Of a stretch of 64,000 nt of DNA, positions 23,800-33,626 are shown piece by piece. Made by a program: the position numbers and the translations under genes. The DNA is from BPIH01 sp042408535 (GTDB lineage Bacteria > Chloroflexota > Limnocylindria > Limnocylindrales > CSP1-4): contig JBHORA010000204.1 of assembly GCA_042408535.1 (NCBI GenBank), forward strand, positions 55,852 through 119,851, given 5' to 3'. Position 1 is the first letter of the stretch. Every line of letters begins with the position of its first letter. A model generated the notes under the pieces. The model did not search any database. It saw only the letters and a list, made by a program, of their open reading frames with translations, and was not told the DNA's origin.

Positions 23800-25537
23800 T
23801 TACTCGGCTTCCTCGACCCTGACGACGAGGGTGGTTCGCTCGAGCGAACCGTCGGTCCGGCTCACCGCGGCGGCGGCGTCGAAGGGCACGAGGTATGGCC
23901 GGAGGTCACGCTCGTAGCGGGCCCGATCGGCTGGCTCCAGGCCCTTCTCGAGGAAGGTCCGCAGCCGAGCCAGGTCGAGGAAGGCGACCCCCGACCCGCT
24001 CGCCCCGCCGGCACGCTCGACGAGGGTAGCGTATCGCTCGTCGCGGGCAAGCGAGGCCGAGGGATCGAGGTCGAGGAACCGCCGCACGGTCGCCGCATCG
24101 GGAGCGACGACGACGAGGTCGGCACCGACGGTCCAGGCGATGCCGAGCCGGCCGGATGCGGACCCCGGCGGGACCGCAGAGCCACTCGGGGCTGGCAACT
24201 CGACCGAGACGATCGTCGTCCCGTCCACCCGCTCTTCGTCGATCTGGAGCCCGGGAAGGCTGAGGCGGGCCAAGTTCAGGAGGCTGCCGGCGAGGGCTTC
24301 GGCCGCTGCCCGATCCCGCGGCACGGCGAGGACGGCGGCCCACGGTCGATCGCCGTCGGTGCACGACGAGACCGAGCTCGTCGATCCAGCCCACGATCGC
24401 CTCGAGCCCGCCGACGCGCTCGAGGGGACCGAGGACCGGGTCGAGCGCACCCCCGAGGGCCGGGTCGCTCCGGAGCGCCTCGATCCGCTCCATGATGCTC
24501 GCCCCAAAGCCGCCGACGGTGGCGAAGGCGAGGATGTCGGCCGGGACGCGGCCGGCCAGAGCCCGTGGAGCCTCGGCGGTGCGACGGGTTCCTGCCACGG
24601 GTGCGGCCGACTCGACGATGGCGAGATCCCCGTCGAAGCGGATCTCGACGCTCAGCCAGTCCGGGAGGCCGAGGCCGCCGAAGTCGGCCTGAGCCCCGGA
24701 CCCGGCCAGGACCCGGGTCAGCCAGTCTCGGCTGGCGACGCCGTCCAGGTAGAGCCAGGCGACGTGGTCCGCCGGGAGGGCGGCAAGGGCCGCCCTCGTC
24801 GATCCCTTCGCCCCGAGGCTCCGCGCTGGCTCCGTCCCGAGGACGGCTCGCACGTCGTCGAGTCGACCGGCGACGAGCATCCCGTCGTCGACGGCGATCG
24901 CCCGGGCCTCGGGGGCCCCGCCGACGAGGACGACCTCGACGCCGGCGAGGCTGTCGCGCGTCCAGGAGAGGCCGAGGGCATCGAGGGCGGCCGTCGACCA
25001 GGCCCGGGCCGCGGCCGGATCGGTCACCGTCGCCAGGAGGAGCGGCGCCGGCCTCGAGGCGAAACCGCCACCCGGTGCGGGGACGCCCCGGAGAACGACG
25101 GCTGCCTCGCCGCCGAACCAGGTGTCGATCCCGCCCGCCCAGTGGAGCCGTCCGTCGCTGCCAGCGGCGATGGCGCGCTCGAAGAGATCGGCGAGCTTCG
25201 GCTCCAGAAGGCTCTGGTCGTCGAAGCCGGGGAAGTGGGCGAGGAAGCGGCCGACCCGGTCCCGCTGGTCGCCCGGCAGGTCGAGGCGGAGCTCGGCGTA
25301 GGCGACGCTGTCGGCCGGTGCTCGGGCGAGGAGGCCCGACGGACCGGCGCCGCCGACGAGGAGGGCGACGACGATGGCCGAGGCAAGGACGACGGCGCTC
25401 GAGCCGCCGATGGCCACGGCCCAGCGGACCTTCCTGGACGACCCCGGGCGGCCCGAGGTGTCGCTCGGGCCTCGATCGGGTCGTTCCACGAGGCTGCTCG
25501 GTGCGGCCGCCGGCGGGCGGACCTCGGTGCCGTCCAC
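23800..25537 (-). pseudogene. DUF3352-type membrane-anchored protein, interrupted by a frameshift near 24360
   Basis: The gene is open from GTG 25537 through residue about 392 in one frame; conserved-looking sequence continues in another frame to the stop at 23800. The switch falls around 24355-24375, where WIDELGLVV in the first frame is continued by TDGDRPWAAVLAVPRDRA in the second. Length of the whole region is 1738 bases, one more than a multiple of three. An N-terminal basic/Pro region, one transmembrane helix (about residues 40-63), then DSVAYAELRLDLPGDQRDRV and a large extracytoplasmic part are typical of DUF3352 proteins. The cause may be a true mutation, a sequencing error, or recoding; no slippery run is present. 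Function is unknown. It starts one base after the ffh stop. Confidence 0.75.
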
Positions 25538-25538
25538 G

Positions 25539-26867
25539 TCAGCGCCGCCCGAGGAAGTTGCCGAGCGGGGCTCGGCGGCCGCCGCCGACCTGGCGCAGGA
25601 GACGCTGGAGCTCGCTGAACTGCTTCACGAGTCGGTTGACGTCGCTGAGGCTCGTGCCGGAACCGGCTGCGATCCGGCGCCGACGGGAGGCGTTCAGGAT
25701 CGTCGGGTCGCGGCGCTCGGCCGGCGTCATCGAGCGGATGATCGCCTCGGTGCGCTTCAGCTCGCCCCGGTCGACGGCTGCCTGGGCCTCTTTCGCCAGA
25801 CCGCCGAGGCCGGGGATGAGTGACACGAGCTGGCCGAGGGGACCCATCCGCTGGACCTGCTCCAGCTGCTCGAGCATGTCGTCGAGGGTGAAGGTCGCCG
25901 AGCGGAGCCGCTCCTCGAGACGGGCCGCCGCCTTCGCATCGACGACCTCCTGGGCCCGCTCGATGAGGGTGAGGACGTCGCCCATGCCGAGGATCCGGCC
26001 GGCGAGTCGGTCGGGGTGGAAGGGCTCGAGGGCGTCGACCTTTTCGCCGGTTCCCAGGAACTTCACCGGGAGTCCCGTCACCGCCCCGATCGAGAGGGCC
26101 GCCCCGCCCCGGGCGTCGCCGTCGACCTTCGTCAGGACGAGGCCGGTCAGCGGAACGACGGCGGCGAAGGCTTCGGCGACGTGGACGGCCTCCTGGCCCG
26201 TCATGGCATCGACGACGAGGAGAGCCTCGGCCGGTTGGAGGACGGCGGCGAGCTCGCCGATCTCGGCCATGAGGGCCTCGTCGAGACCGTGGCGGCCGGC
26301 CGTGTCGACGATGACGACGTCGCGGCCAGAACGTCGGGCAGCCGCGAGACCCGCCTCGACGATGGCGAGGGATGGCGTCCCGTCAGGCGCGCGGTGGACG
26401 GGGAGGCCGAGGCTCCGCCCGAGGACCTCGAGTTGGTCGGCTGCCGCCGGGCGGTAGGGATCGGCGGCGACGAGGAGTGGCGAGCGGCCGAGGCGGACGA
26501 CGTGGCGGGCGAGCTTCGCTGCCGTCGTCGTCTTGCCCGAACCCTGGAGGCCGGCGAGGAGGACGACCGCCGGGTGGCCCCGCAGCGAGAAGGTCCGGTC
26601 GCCGACGGAGAGGAGCGCCGTCAGCTCCTCGTGGACGATCTTCACGACCTGCTGACCGGCCGTCAGGGTCTCGAGAATTTCGGCCCCGATGGCGCGCTCC
26701 CGGATCCGGGCCACGAAGTCCTTCACGACCCGGTAGTTCACGTCGGCCTCGAGGAGGGCGAGCCGAACCTCCCGGAGGGCAGCGTCGACGTCGGCCTCGG
26801 TCACTCGACCCCGGCCGGTGAGGTTGGCGATGGTGCGGCGAAGACGCTCGCTCAGGGTGTCGAACAT
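25539..26867 (-). CDS. ffh: Signal recognition particle protein Ffh
   Basis: GTPase that binds signal sequences and 4.5S RNA and delivers ribosomes to FtsY. N domain (1-85), then the G domain with GLQGSGKTTTAAKLARHV, DPYRPAAADQL, VIVDTAGRHGLDEALM and LTKVDGDARGGAALS. The M domain is Met-poor but has MGPLGQLVSLIPGLGG and the RNA-binding SRRRRIAAGSGTSLSDVNRL. It is 442 residues from ATG 26867, chosen as the start of the N domain. The partner FtsY lies directly upstream in the same orientation. Confidence 0.96.
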   Translation of the reverse strand: MFDTLSERLRRTIANLTGRGRVTEADVDAALREVRLALLEADVNYRVVKDFVARIRERAIGAEILETLTAGQQVVKIVHEELTALLSVGDRTFSLRGHPAVVLLAGLQGSGKTTTAAKLARHVVRLGRSPLLVAADPYRPAAADQLEVLGRSLGLPVHRAPDGTPSLAIVEAGLAAARRSGRDVVIVDTAGRHGLDEALMAEIGELAAVLQPAEALLVVDAMTGQEAVHVAEAFAAVVPLTGLVLTKVDGDARGGAALSIGAVTGLPVKFLGTGEKVDALEPFHPDRLAGRILGMGDVLTLIERAQEVVDAKAAARLEERLRSATFTLDDMLEQLEQVQRMGPLGQLVSLIPGLGGLAKEAQAAVDRGELKRTEAIIRSMTPAERRDPTILNASRRRRIAAGSGTSLSDVNRLVKQFSELQRLLRQVGGGRRAPLGNFLGRR

Positions 26868-26955
26868 GGCCTTCGTTCTCGGTACCGAGGGGCCAATCTG
26901 GCCCACGGGCTCCCGGCGCCGGATGCCCCTCGTCCGGGCCGGGCGTGGCGGCCGC

Positions 26956-26961
26956 AGTGTA
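26956..26961 (-). promoter_or_regulatory. Possible -10 box (TACACT) upstream of ffh
   Basis: TACACT on the minus strand, about 90 bases before the ffh start, in the 194-base ffh-ftsY gap. A 14-base inverted repeat (CCGAAC-AG-GTTCGG, 26971-26984) lies just upstream where a -35 would be expected. No -35 and no TGn extension. Confidence 0.3.
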
Positions 26962-27061
26962 CCCGAAGCCCCGAACCTGTTCGGCGGGGGACCTGCTCGT
27001 CGGGCGCCGGCGGTCGCTCGCGGAACGGAGGGGCGGCCCGCGCCACCGACCGAGGGCTCGG

Positions 27062-28153
27062 TTAGGCGAAGAGGGCCTCGACGAAGGCGTCGGGGTCGAA
27101 GTCGACGAGATCCTCGATCCCCTCCCCGACGCCGACGTAGCGGACGGGGATCCGGAGCCGATCCTCGATGGCGAAGACGATCCCGCCCTTCGCCGTCGAG
27201 TCGAGCTTCGTGAGGACGACGCCGGTGAGAACGACCGCGTCGGCGAAGGCAGCCGCTTGGGCGAGACCGTTCTGACCTGTCGTCGCGTCGAGGACGAGGA
27301 GGACCTCGGGTCTGGCCCCGGGCAGGCGCCGCTCGACGACGCGCCGAATCTTCGCCAGCTCGTCCATGAGGCTGACCCGGGTATGGAGCCGGCCGGCCGT
27401 GTCGGCGACGACGACAGTCGCGCCCCGGGCGACGGCGGCGTCGAGGGCGTCGTAGACGACGGCCCCCGGATCCGAGCCCGGGGCGTGGCTGACGATCTCG
27501 GCCCCGGCTCGCCGGGCCCACTCGGCGAGCTGGTCGATGGCCGCCGCCCGGAAGGTGTCGGCGGCCGCGACGAGGACCCGCGCCCCGGCCGAGCGGAACC
27601 GGTGGGCGAGCTTGCCGATGGTCGTCGTCTTGCCGCTCCCGTTCACCCCGACGACGAGGACGACGGCCGGACCGCCCGGGACGGCCGGCCGGAGCGGGTC
27701 GTAGGGCTCGCTTCGGGGGACGAGGAGGGCACGGAGCTGGCGTCGAACCGCAGCCTCCGCGGTGAGACCGCCTCCCTCGCGTCGGGCTCGCTCGACGACG
27801 GCGGCCGCGAGGGTCGGACCGACGTCGCCGACGATGAGGGCTTCCTCGATCTCGTCCCAGAGGCCGGCGTCGACGGGTGGGCCGCCGAAGAGACCCCGGA
27901 GCCGGGCGACGAAGCCGCCCTTCGTCCGCCGGAGGCCCGTCGCGAGGGGATCGTCGCCAGGTCGGGATGACGCCTCTTCGGGGCCGCGGGCCGGGCCGCC
28001 CTCGGGCCTCGGCTCGAGCTCGCTCGTGGCCTCCCTCGCCCGGTCGGCTGGGGGTTCGGCGGCCGACGTCGCGGTCGTCCCGGACTCGAGGCTGGCGGCT
28101 GGCCCGGGAATGTCGGTCGGGGCTCGTCGGAAGGCGCGACGGAGGAGGCTCAT
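27062..28153 (-). CDS. ftsY: Signal recognition particle receptor FtsY
   Basis: Membrane-associated GTPase receptor for SRP. A basic N-terminus (MSLLRRAFRRAP) and a 75-residue Pro/Glu-rich linker precede the NG domain: RLRGLFGGPPVDAGLWDEIE, VGVNGSGKTTTIGKLAHRF, ADTFRAAAIDQLAEWA, VVVADTAGRLHTRVSLMDEL and LTKLDSTAKGG. The C-terminal PVRYVGVGEGIEDLVDFDPD is complete. It is 363 residues and starts with an ATG overlapping the smc stop as ATGA; smc-ftsY neighbourhood is common. Confidence 0.96.
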   Translation of the reverse strand: MSLLRRAFRRAPTDIPGPAASLESGTTATSAAEPPADRAREATSELEPRPEGGPARGPEEASSRPGDDPLATGLRRTKGGFVARLRGLFGGPPVDAGLWDEIEEALIVGDVGPTLAAAVVERARREGGGLTAEAAVRRQLRALLVPRSEPYDPLRPAVPGGPAVVLVVGVNGSGKTTTIGKLAHRFRSAGARVLVAAADTFRAAAIDQLAEWARRAGAEIVSHAPGSDPGAVVYDALDAAVARGATVVVADTAGRLHTRVSLMDELAKIRRVVERRLPGARPEVLLVLDATTGQNGLAQAAAFADAVVLTGVVLTKLDSTAKGGIVFAIEDRLRIPVRYVGVGEGIEDLVDFDPDAFVEALFA

Positions 28154-31100
28154 GGCAGGACGGCCGTCTCGGCAGCGGAACGATGGCGATGACTCGCCGC
28201 GGCCCGGCCCCGCTCGGCGAGCTGGCGGGCTTCGTCGAGGCGGAGGCTGATGACCCGGCTCACCGAGTCGTCGCCGACGGTGACCCCGTAGAGGGCGTCG
28301 GCTTCCTCGATGGTACCCCGGTTGTGGGTGATGACGACGAACTGGGTCCCCGCGGCGAGCTCCCGCAGGGCCGTCCGGAAGCGGCCGATGTTTGCCTCGT
28401 CGAGGGCGGCATCGACCTCGTCGAGGACACAGAAGGGGACCGGCCGGACCTCGAGCATGGCGAAGAGGAGGGCGACGGCCGTCAAGGCTCGCTCGCCGCC
28501 CGAGAGCATGGCGAGGGGCTGGAGCTTCTTGCCCGGGGGCCGGGCGACGATATCGACGCCGGTGGCCGCCAGATCGGCCGGCTCGGTGAGGACGAGGCGG
28601 GCCTGGCCGCCTCCGAAGAGCTGGCGGAAGCGCCGCTCGAAGGCCGTCCCGAGGGCCTCGAAGGTGGCCGTGAACTGGCGGGCGACGAGGTCGTTCAGCT
28701 CCTCGATGAGTTGACGGGTCCGGGCGATGGCGGCGCGCAGGTCGGCCTCCTGCGCCTCGAGCCGCTCGAGCCGGTCGCGGACCTCGGCGTACTCGGTGGC
28801 GGCGAAGGGGTTGACGGATCCGAGCTCGGCGACGCGGCGCTTCAGCTGCCCGATTCGGTTCGCGGCAGGCGCCTCGGCCGGCGGCGGCGTCGCCGACCAG
28901 CGCTCGACGAGGGTCCCGACGATCCGTTCGAGTCGGCTCGGCGCCCCGGCCGCCGCCTCGCCGCCCTCGACTGCCTCGAGCCGATCGCCGGGCGGGGCTG
29001 GTGGCCGGGCTGGCTCGCTGCCGTCGTCCAGCGTGGCAACCTCCGTTCCGACCGTCGCCTCGGGGACGAGGGTGGCGAGGACCGCCTCGCCGACCTCACC
29101 GAGAGCCGCCAGCTCGACGAGGACCTGCTCCCGACAAGCATCGAGGGCGAGGCGCGCCTCCACCTCAGCCGACTCCCGCGCTCGGTGCTCGTCCTCGAGG
29201 AGGCGAACCCGCTCGCGGTGGGTGCCGATGGTTGCCTCGGCGGCGGAGAGCCGCTCGCGCTCGGCAGCGAGGCTCGCCCGGAGCTCGGCGAGGGCCATCC
29301 GGGCCGTCCCTTCGGCCGCCTCGGCTGCCGCCAGCTCTGCGGCGAGGGTCGCCTCGGCGACCCGGGCCTCGGCCTCCCGGGCTTCGAGATCGGCCGCCGC
29401 CCGCTCGAGATCGACGAGCCGGGCTCGGGCGAGATCTCGCGCCGCCTCAGCCCGCGCCCGCCGAGCCTCGGCAGCCCGGCGGGCCTCTGCCTGGCGGGCG
29501 ACCGTCGCGGCCAGCTCGGATTGACGCGCCTCGAGAGCAGCCAGGGCGGCCTCGCGCTGGCGGACCTCTTCCTCGAGCGCAAGATCCGCGCCCTCCCCGA
29601 CCAGGGTTCGGCTCGATGCGACCGAGACGGCGACATCGGTCGCATCGTCGAGGGCAGAGAGGGCGGCCTCGGCCGATCGGACGGCGGCCGCCAGCTGCTC
29701 GAGGTTCGCCTCCTGCCAGCGAACATCCTGCTCGAGCCGCGCCAGGGAGCGCTCGAGATCGCGAACGCGCCGGTCGGCCGCCTCGTGGGCCGCCTCCGCC
29801 CGCTGGAGGGCCGACTCGGCCGCCCGACGGGCGGCCCGGGCCGCTTCGAGCTCCCGGATCCGCCGCTGGCGTTCCTCTTCGGCCCGGGCGACCTCGGCGT
29901 CGAGTCGCTCGACGTCTCGCCGGGCGACCTCGAGGGCCGCCCGTCGCTCGAGGCTCGGGTCGGGATCGCCGACCCGGAGGCGCGGGCCCTCGAGCCGGCA
30001 CCGACCGTCCCGACTGACGGCGACCCAGCCCGCCGGAAGGGACGGGCCGACGGCGACGACGGCCTCCGCGGTCGGCAGCCAGACGGCACGGCCGAGGAGA
30101 GCTCCGACGAGCGTCCCCTCGCCGCCTTCGACGGCCTCGGAGAGGAGACCGCCACCTTCGGCCCGCACCCTCGCCAGGAACGAACCGGTCGCCGTTTCCG
30201 TCACGGGGGCAGCGGTGGTCGCGGATCGCGCCGGCTCGGCCCACTCGGCGACGAGAAAAAGGCCCTCGCCCGAGGCGGCCGGAGGGAGGTGGTCTGCCGC
30301 GACGACGACGGCTCGGAGATTCTCCCCGAGGGCGCCGGCGACGGCGGCCCGGAACTCGGCCGGGACGACGAGCTCGTCGACGACGCGCCGCCCGTCGACG
30401 GCCGCTCCCCGGCGAGCCGACTCGGCGCGCCCCACGAGGGACTCGAGCTCGGCCAGGCGAGCCCGAGCCCCCGCTGCGCTCCCGAGGAGCTCCGAGCGGG
30501 CGGCTTCGCTCGCTGCCAGGGCGGCAGCGGCGTCGGCCTCGGTGGCCGCGGCCCGTCGTCCGGCCTCTCGAGCCGCCTCGAGTTCGGCGGCGGCGGCCTC
30601 GCGCCGCGCCACGGCGGCGGCTCGCTCGAGGGACGCCGAGGCGAGCCGCTCCTTTAGCTCGACGAGGCCCCTCTCCGCCTCGGCGTGGCGGCGCCGGACG
30701 TCGTCGCAGCGCCGGCGGGCGGCCTCTGCCTCGGCTCGGCGAACCGCGGCCGCCCGCTCCAGGGCAGCCCGCCGTTCGCTCTCGGCAACTCGTGTCCGGC
30801 GGAGGACGGCCAGCTCGGCTCGGGCGTCCTCGATCGCCCGCTCCGTGGCGGCGAGGGTGGCGGCGGTATCGAGGTCAAGTTCCGGGAGGGGCTCGGCGAG
30901 GATCGTCTCGGCAGCCTCCAGATCGGCAAGTGCCGTCGCCACGGCCGCCGCGAGCTGGCTCCGCTCGCGGGCGAGGGCGTCCGCCTCGGACGCTCGGCGA
31001 GCCTCCCGAAGCCGAAGCTCGGTGAGCCCTGCCAGGTCGGCCTCGTGCTCGCGGCTCGCCTCGTCGACGGCAGCGGCGAGGCCTTCGACAGCCGTCCGGA

Positions 31101-31920
31101 GGGCAGCCGCCCGGTCCTCGGCGGCTCGCCCCTCGGCGACCGCCCGGCGGAGGTCCTCGACGGCGACCCGGCGGCGCTCCGCGGCCTCGTGGAGGCGGTC
31201 CGCGGCGGCTGCCCAGCGCCGATGGCCGTCGGCGAGGATCGCCTCGACGAGCTCCCGGACGATGGCCGCCTGGGCCGCCAGGCGCTCAGCCTGGGTCGCC
31301 AGGCGGCGGGCATGGGGCCGGAGCTCGGCGATGAGATCGGCCACCCGGCCGAGGTTCGCCTCGGCCTCGGCGAGCTGCTCCTCGGCCCGCCGACGGCGCC
31401 GTTCGTGGCGCCGGACGCCGGCCGCCTCCTCGAAGAGCGGGCGGCGCTCCTCGGGTCGGAGGGCGAGGGCCTGATCGACCATGCCCTGGCCGATGAAGAG
31501 GAAGGCGTTGTCGGCGAGGTGGGCGGCATCGAGGAGCTCGACGAGGTCACGGAGCCGGACGCGGGTTCGGTTCAGGAGGTAGTCGTTCTCGCCCGAGCGG
31601 TAGAGGCGACGGCCGACCTCGACGACCGCGTAGTCGATCGGGAGGAGGCGATCGGCGTTGTCGAGGACGATCGTCACGTCGGCCATGCCGAGGGCCGCCC
31701 GTCGCTCCGAGCCGGCGAAGATGACGTCCTCGGCCTTCCGGATCCGGAGCGACCGACCCTGCTCGCCGAGGGCCCACCGGAGGGCATCGGCGAGATTGCT
31801 CTTGCCCGAGCCGTTCGGCCCGACGATGGCGCTGATCCCAGGCCCGAACTCGACGACCGTCGGCTCGGCGAAGGACTTGAAACCGTGGAGTCGGATGGCG
31901 ACGAGGCGCGGAGGGCTCAT
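28150..31920 (-). CDS. smc: Chromosome partition protein SMC
   Basis: Condensin ATPase that compacts and segregates the chromosome. N-terminal ATPase half: VGPNGSGKSNLADALRWALG near residue 32, followed by a long coiled coil (170-490), a hinge region (about 500-650), a second coiled coil (660-1030) and the C-terminal half with MLSGGERALTAVALLFAM and FCVLDEVDAALDEANIGRF. Length 1256 is slightly more than the usual 1180. The coiled coils are very Ala/Arg/Glu-rich, which explains long open frames on the opposite strand. Coupled to rnc and ftsY by ATGA overlaps. scpA and scpB are not in the window. Confidence 0.96.
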   Translation of the reverse strand: MSPPRLVAIRLHGFKSFAEPTVVEFGPGISAIVGPNGSGKSNLADALRWALGEQGRSLRIRKAEDVIFAGSERRAALGMADVTIVLDNADRLLPIDYAVVEVGRRLYRSGENDYLLNRTRVRLRDLVELLDAAHLADNAFLFIGQGMVDQALALRPEERRPLFEEAAGVRRHERRRRRAEEQLAEAEANLGRVADLIAELRPHARRLATQAERLAAQAAIVRELVEAILADGHRRWAAAADRLHEAAERRRVAVEDLRRAVAEGRAAEDRAAALRTAVEGLAAAVDEASREHEADLAGLTELRLREARRASEADALARERSQLAAAVATALADLEAAETILAEPLPELDLDTAATLAATERAIEDARAELAVLRRTRVAESERRAALERAAAVRRAEAEAARRRCDDVRRRHAEAERGLVELKERLASASLERAAAVARREAAAAELEAAREAGRRAAATEADAAAALAASEAARSELLGSAAGARARLAELESLVGRAESARRGAAVDGRRVVDELVVPAEFRAAVAGALGENLRAVVVAADHLPPAASGEGLFLVAEWAEPARSATTAAPVTETATGSFLARVRAEGGGLLSEAVEGGEGTLVGALLGRAVWLPTAEAVVAVGPSLPAGWVAVSRDGRCRLEGPRLRVGDPDPSLERRAALEVARRDVERLDAEVARAEEERQRRIRELEAARAARRAAESALQRAEAAHEAADRRVRDLERSLARLEQDVRWQEANLEQLAAAVRSAEAALSALDDATDVAVSVASSRTLVGEGADLALEEEVRQREAALAALEARQSELAATVARQAEARRAAEARRARAEAARDLARARLVDLERAAADLEAREAEARVAEATLAAELAAAEAAEGTARMALAELRASLAAERERLSAAEATIGTHRERVRLLEDEHRARESAEVEARLALDACREQVLVELAALGEVGEAVLATLVPEATVGTEVATLDDGSEPARPPAPPGDRLEAVEGGEAAAGAPSRLERIVGTLVERWSATPPPAEAPAANRIGQLKRRVAELGSVNPFAATEYAEVRDRLERLEAQEADLRAAIARTRQLIEELNDLVARQFTATFEALGTAFERRFRQLFGGGQARLVLTEPADLAATGVDIVARPPGKKLQPLAMLSGGERALTAVALLFAMLEVRPVPFCVLDEVDAALDEANIGRFRTALRELAAGTQFVVITHNRGTIEEADALYGVTVGDDSVSRVISLRLDEARQLAERGRAAASHRHRSAAETAVLP

Positions 31921-32738
31921 CGACCGATGTCGGTCGGGCTGCCGCGCTCATCGTCGACGAGCGGGGTGGCCGGGTCGACGAGCGGGGTGGCCGGGTCGGC
32001 GAGCGGCGTGGCCGGGTCAGCGAGCGACCCGGCCGGGTCGGCGCTCCGCCGCCGGAGGGTTTCGAGGGCGGCCTCGGCGGCCTCCGTCTCGGCGTCCCGT
32101 CGCGAACGGCCGGTCCCGAAGCCGACGGCCTGGCCGTCGACCTCGACGACGACCCGGAAGAGCTTCTCGTGGTCCGGCCCCGTCGCCTCGACGACCCGGT
32201 AGACGGGCCGCGCCCCGCTCCGCCGCTGGGTGTATTCCTGGAGCCGGCTCTTCGGGCTCTTGAGGACGCTGGCCGGGAGATCGACGGCGGTGAGGTCGGG
32301 TTCGAGCAGGGTCAGGAGCCAGTCGCGGGTGGGACCAAAGCCGAGGTCGAGGTAGAGGGCGCCGGCGAGGGCCTCGAAGGCCGAGGCGAGGAGCGACGGC
32401 CGTCGACGCCCGCCGCGCTGGGCCTCCCCCTCACCGAGGCGAAGCTCGTCTCCGAGGCCGATCCGGCTGGCGAGACGGGCGAGGCCGCCCGTGCTCACGA
32501 TCGCCGCCCGCCGGGCCGAGAGGAGGCCCTCGTCGTCGCTCGGGTGGCGGGCGTAGACCGCCTCGGAGACGACGAGGTTGACGACGGCGTCGCCGAGGAA
32601 CTCGAGTCGTTCGTTGTGGCCGGCGGCGGCGCCGGGATGCTCGTGGAGGTAGCTCGCGTGGACGAGCGCTTGTTCGAGCAGGTCCAGATTGCCGACCGGC
32701 AGTCCCAGACGGGCGGCGAAGGCGGCCGCCGAGGCCAT
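31917..32738 (-). CDS. rnc: Ribonuclease III with a repetitive C-terminal tail
   Basis: Cuts double-stranded RNA in rRNA processing and decay. The catalytic domain has the signature NERLEFLGDAVVNLVVSEAV (residues 42-61), with LLASAFEALAGALYLDLGF containing the second acidic site. The dsRNA-binding domain spans about 165-233. The last 35 residues repeat a seven-residue unit of the type ADPATPL four times, encoded by 21-base repeats. Total length 273 against about 230 usually. Its ATG at 32738 is preceded by acpP 18 bases upstream. Confidence 0.95.
   Translation of the reverse strand: MASAAAFAARLGLPVGNLDLLEQALVHASYLHEHPGAAAGHNERLEFLGDAVVNLVVSEAVYARHPSDDEGLLSARRAAIVSTGGLARLASRIGLGDELRLGEGEAQRGGRRRPSLLASAFEALAGALYLDLGFGPTRDWLLTLLEPDLTAVDLPASVLKSPKSRLQEYTQRRSGARPVYRVVEATGPDHEKLFRVVVEVDGQAVGFGTGRSRRDAETEAAEAALETLRRRSADPAGSLADPATPLADPATPLVDPATPLVDDERGSPTDIGR
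31961..32044. repeat. 21-base in-frame tandem repeat, four copies, at the 3' end of rnc
   Basis: Units at 31961, 31982, 32003 and 32024, the first three nearly identical and the fourth diverged. They encode the ADPATPL-like heptads of the RNase III tail. Copy number changes would keep the frame. Confidence 0.85.
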
Positions 32739-32755
32739 CGACCCGCCGCGCCGTC

Positions 32756-32995
32756 CTACGAGCGCACGTGCTCGTCGATGTAGTCGACGGCGTCCTGGAC
32801 GGTCCGGATCTTCTCGGCGTCCTCGTCGGAGATCTCGGTGCCGAACTCCTCTTCGAGGCTCATGATGAGCTCGACGAGATCGAGGGAATCGGCATTCAAG
32901 TCGTCGACGAAGGAGGTCTCCGGGGTGACCTCGGACTCGTCAACGCCGAGCTGCTCGACGACGATCTTCTTCAGGCGCTCGTATGTGGTCGACAA
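32756..32995 (-). CDS. acpP: Acyl carrier protein
   Basis: Carries growing acyl chains on a phosphopantetheine arm during fatty-acid synthesis. The 79 residues include the attachment motif LNADSLDLVELIMSLEEEFG, with Ser the modified residue. The start is TTG at 32995, supported by a long GGAGGAGGGAGA ribosome site; no ATG or GTG is available at the family start. It sits between nusB and rnc, in an operon that also holds plsX, which uses acyl-ACP. Confidence 0.97.
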   Translation of the reverse strand: MSTTYERLKKIVVEQLGVDESEVTPETSFVDDLNADSLDLVELIMSLEEEFGTEISDEDAEKIRTVQDAVDYIDEHVRS

Positions 32996-33026
32996 CTGTC
33001 TCCCTCCTCCGTGGTGGGATGGCCGT

Positions 33027-33626
33027 TCATCGGCGATTGCTCATCGGTTCGTCAGGACGCACCGCCGGCGAGCTCGGGTCGGTCGCGATCTCGTCGGCGA
33101 TCCGGCCCAGCAGACCGTTCAGCAAGCGCCGCAGTGGGTCTCCGCTGTACGTGCGGGCCAGCTCGACCCATTCGGCGATCGCCACCCGGGCCGGCGTCGT
33201 GCCGGAGTGTAGCACCTCGCCGACGGCGCCACGCAAGATGGCACGATCGATGGGAGGGAGGGTGACGATCGGAAACTGGGGGGCGAGAGCCTCGATCCGA
33301 GCGTCGATTTCCGCTCGATGCTGCCCGGTGGCATCGACAATGGCCCTCGCCAGGTGGACCGTCCGGGGGTCCGTTTCGGCGGCGAGGAGCCGGTCGAGGG
33401 CAGCCGTCGGCGTCCGCTGGCCGAACTCAGCCTCGTAGAGGGCGGAGAGGGCGAGCCGCCGTCCCCGTCGGAGGGCCCGAATCCGGTCGGCGGCCCGCTC
33501 TCGGCGGGTTCCACCCGACCCGCCTGGAGGGGACGCCTCGGCTCCCAGGCCGGGCGTCCCGACGGCCGGCTCGCCGGTTTTGGTGGGGATCGGCACCGCC
33601 GCGTCTCGGGACAGGCGACGCCCCAT
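33027..33626 (-). CDS. nusB: Transcription antitermination factor NusB
   Basis: Helical protein that binds boxA RNA with S10 and promotes rRNA antitermination. The all-helical NusB domain runs from about residue 52: RRLALSALYEAEFGQ, then PIDRAILRGAVGEVLHS and RVAIAEWVELARTYSGDPLRRLLNGLLGR, which is the conserved C-terminal part. About 50 residues of Pro/Gly-rich sequence precede it. The ATG at 33626 shares a base with the upstream stop (TGATG). Length 199 against about 140 usually. NusA, its functional partner, is encoded in the 11-kb region. Confidence 0.93.
   Translation of the reverse strand: MGRRLSRDAAVPIPTKTGEPAVGTPGLGAEASPPGGSGGTRRERAADRIRALRRGRRLALSALYEAEFGQRTPTAALDRLLAAETDPRTVHLARAIVDATGQHRAEIDARIEALAPQFPIVTLPPIDRAILRGAVGEVLHSGTTPARVAIAEWVELARTYSGDPLRRLLNGLLGRIADEIATDPSSPAVRPDEPMSNRR

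Noticed and set aside
33206..33214. TGCTACACT, an extended -10-like element on the minus strand, about 210 bases before acpP
   Set aside because: It lies inside nusB, encoding VLHS in the conserved core, so its bases are explained by coding. It could still act as an internal promoter for acpP-rnc-smc, but I have no further support.
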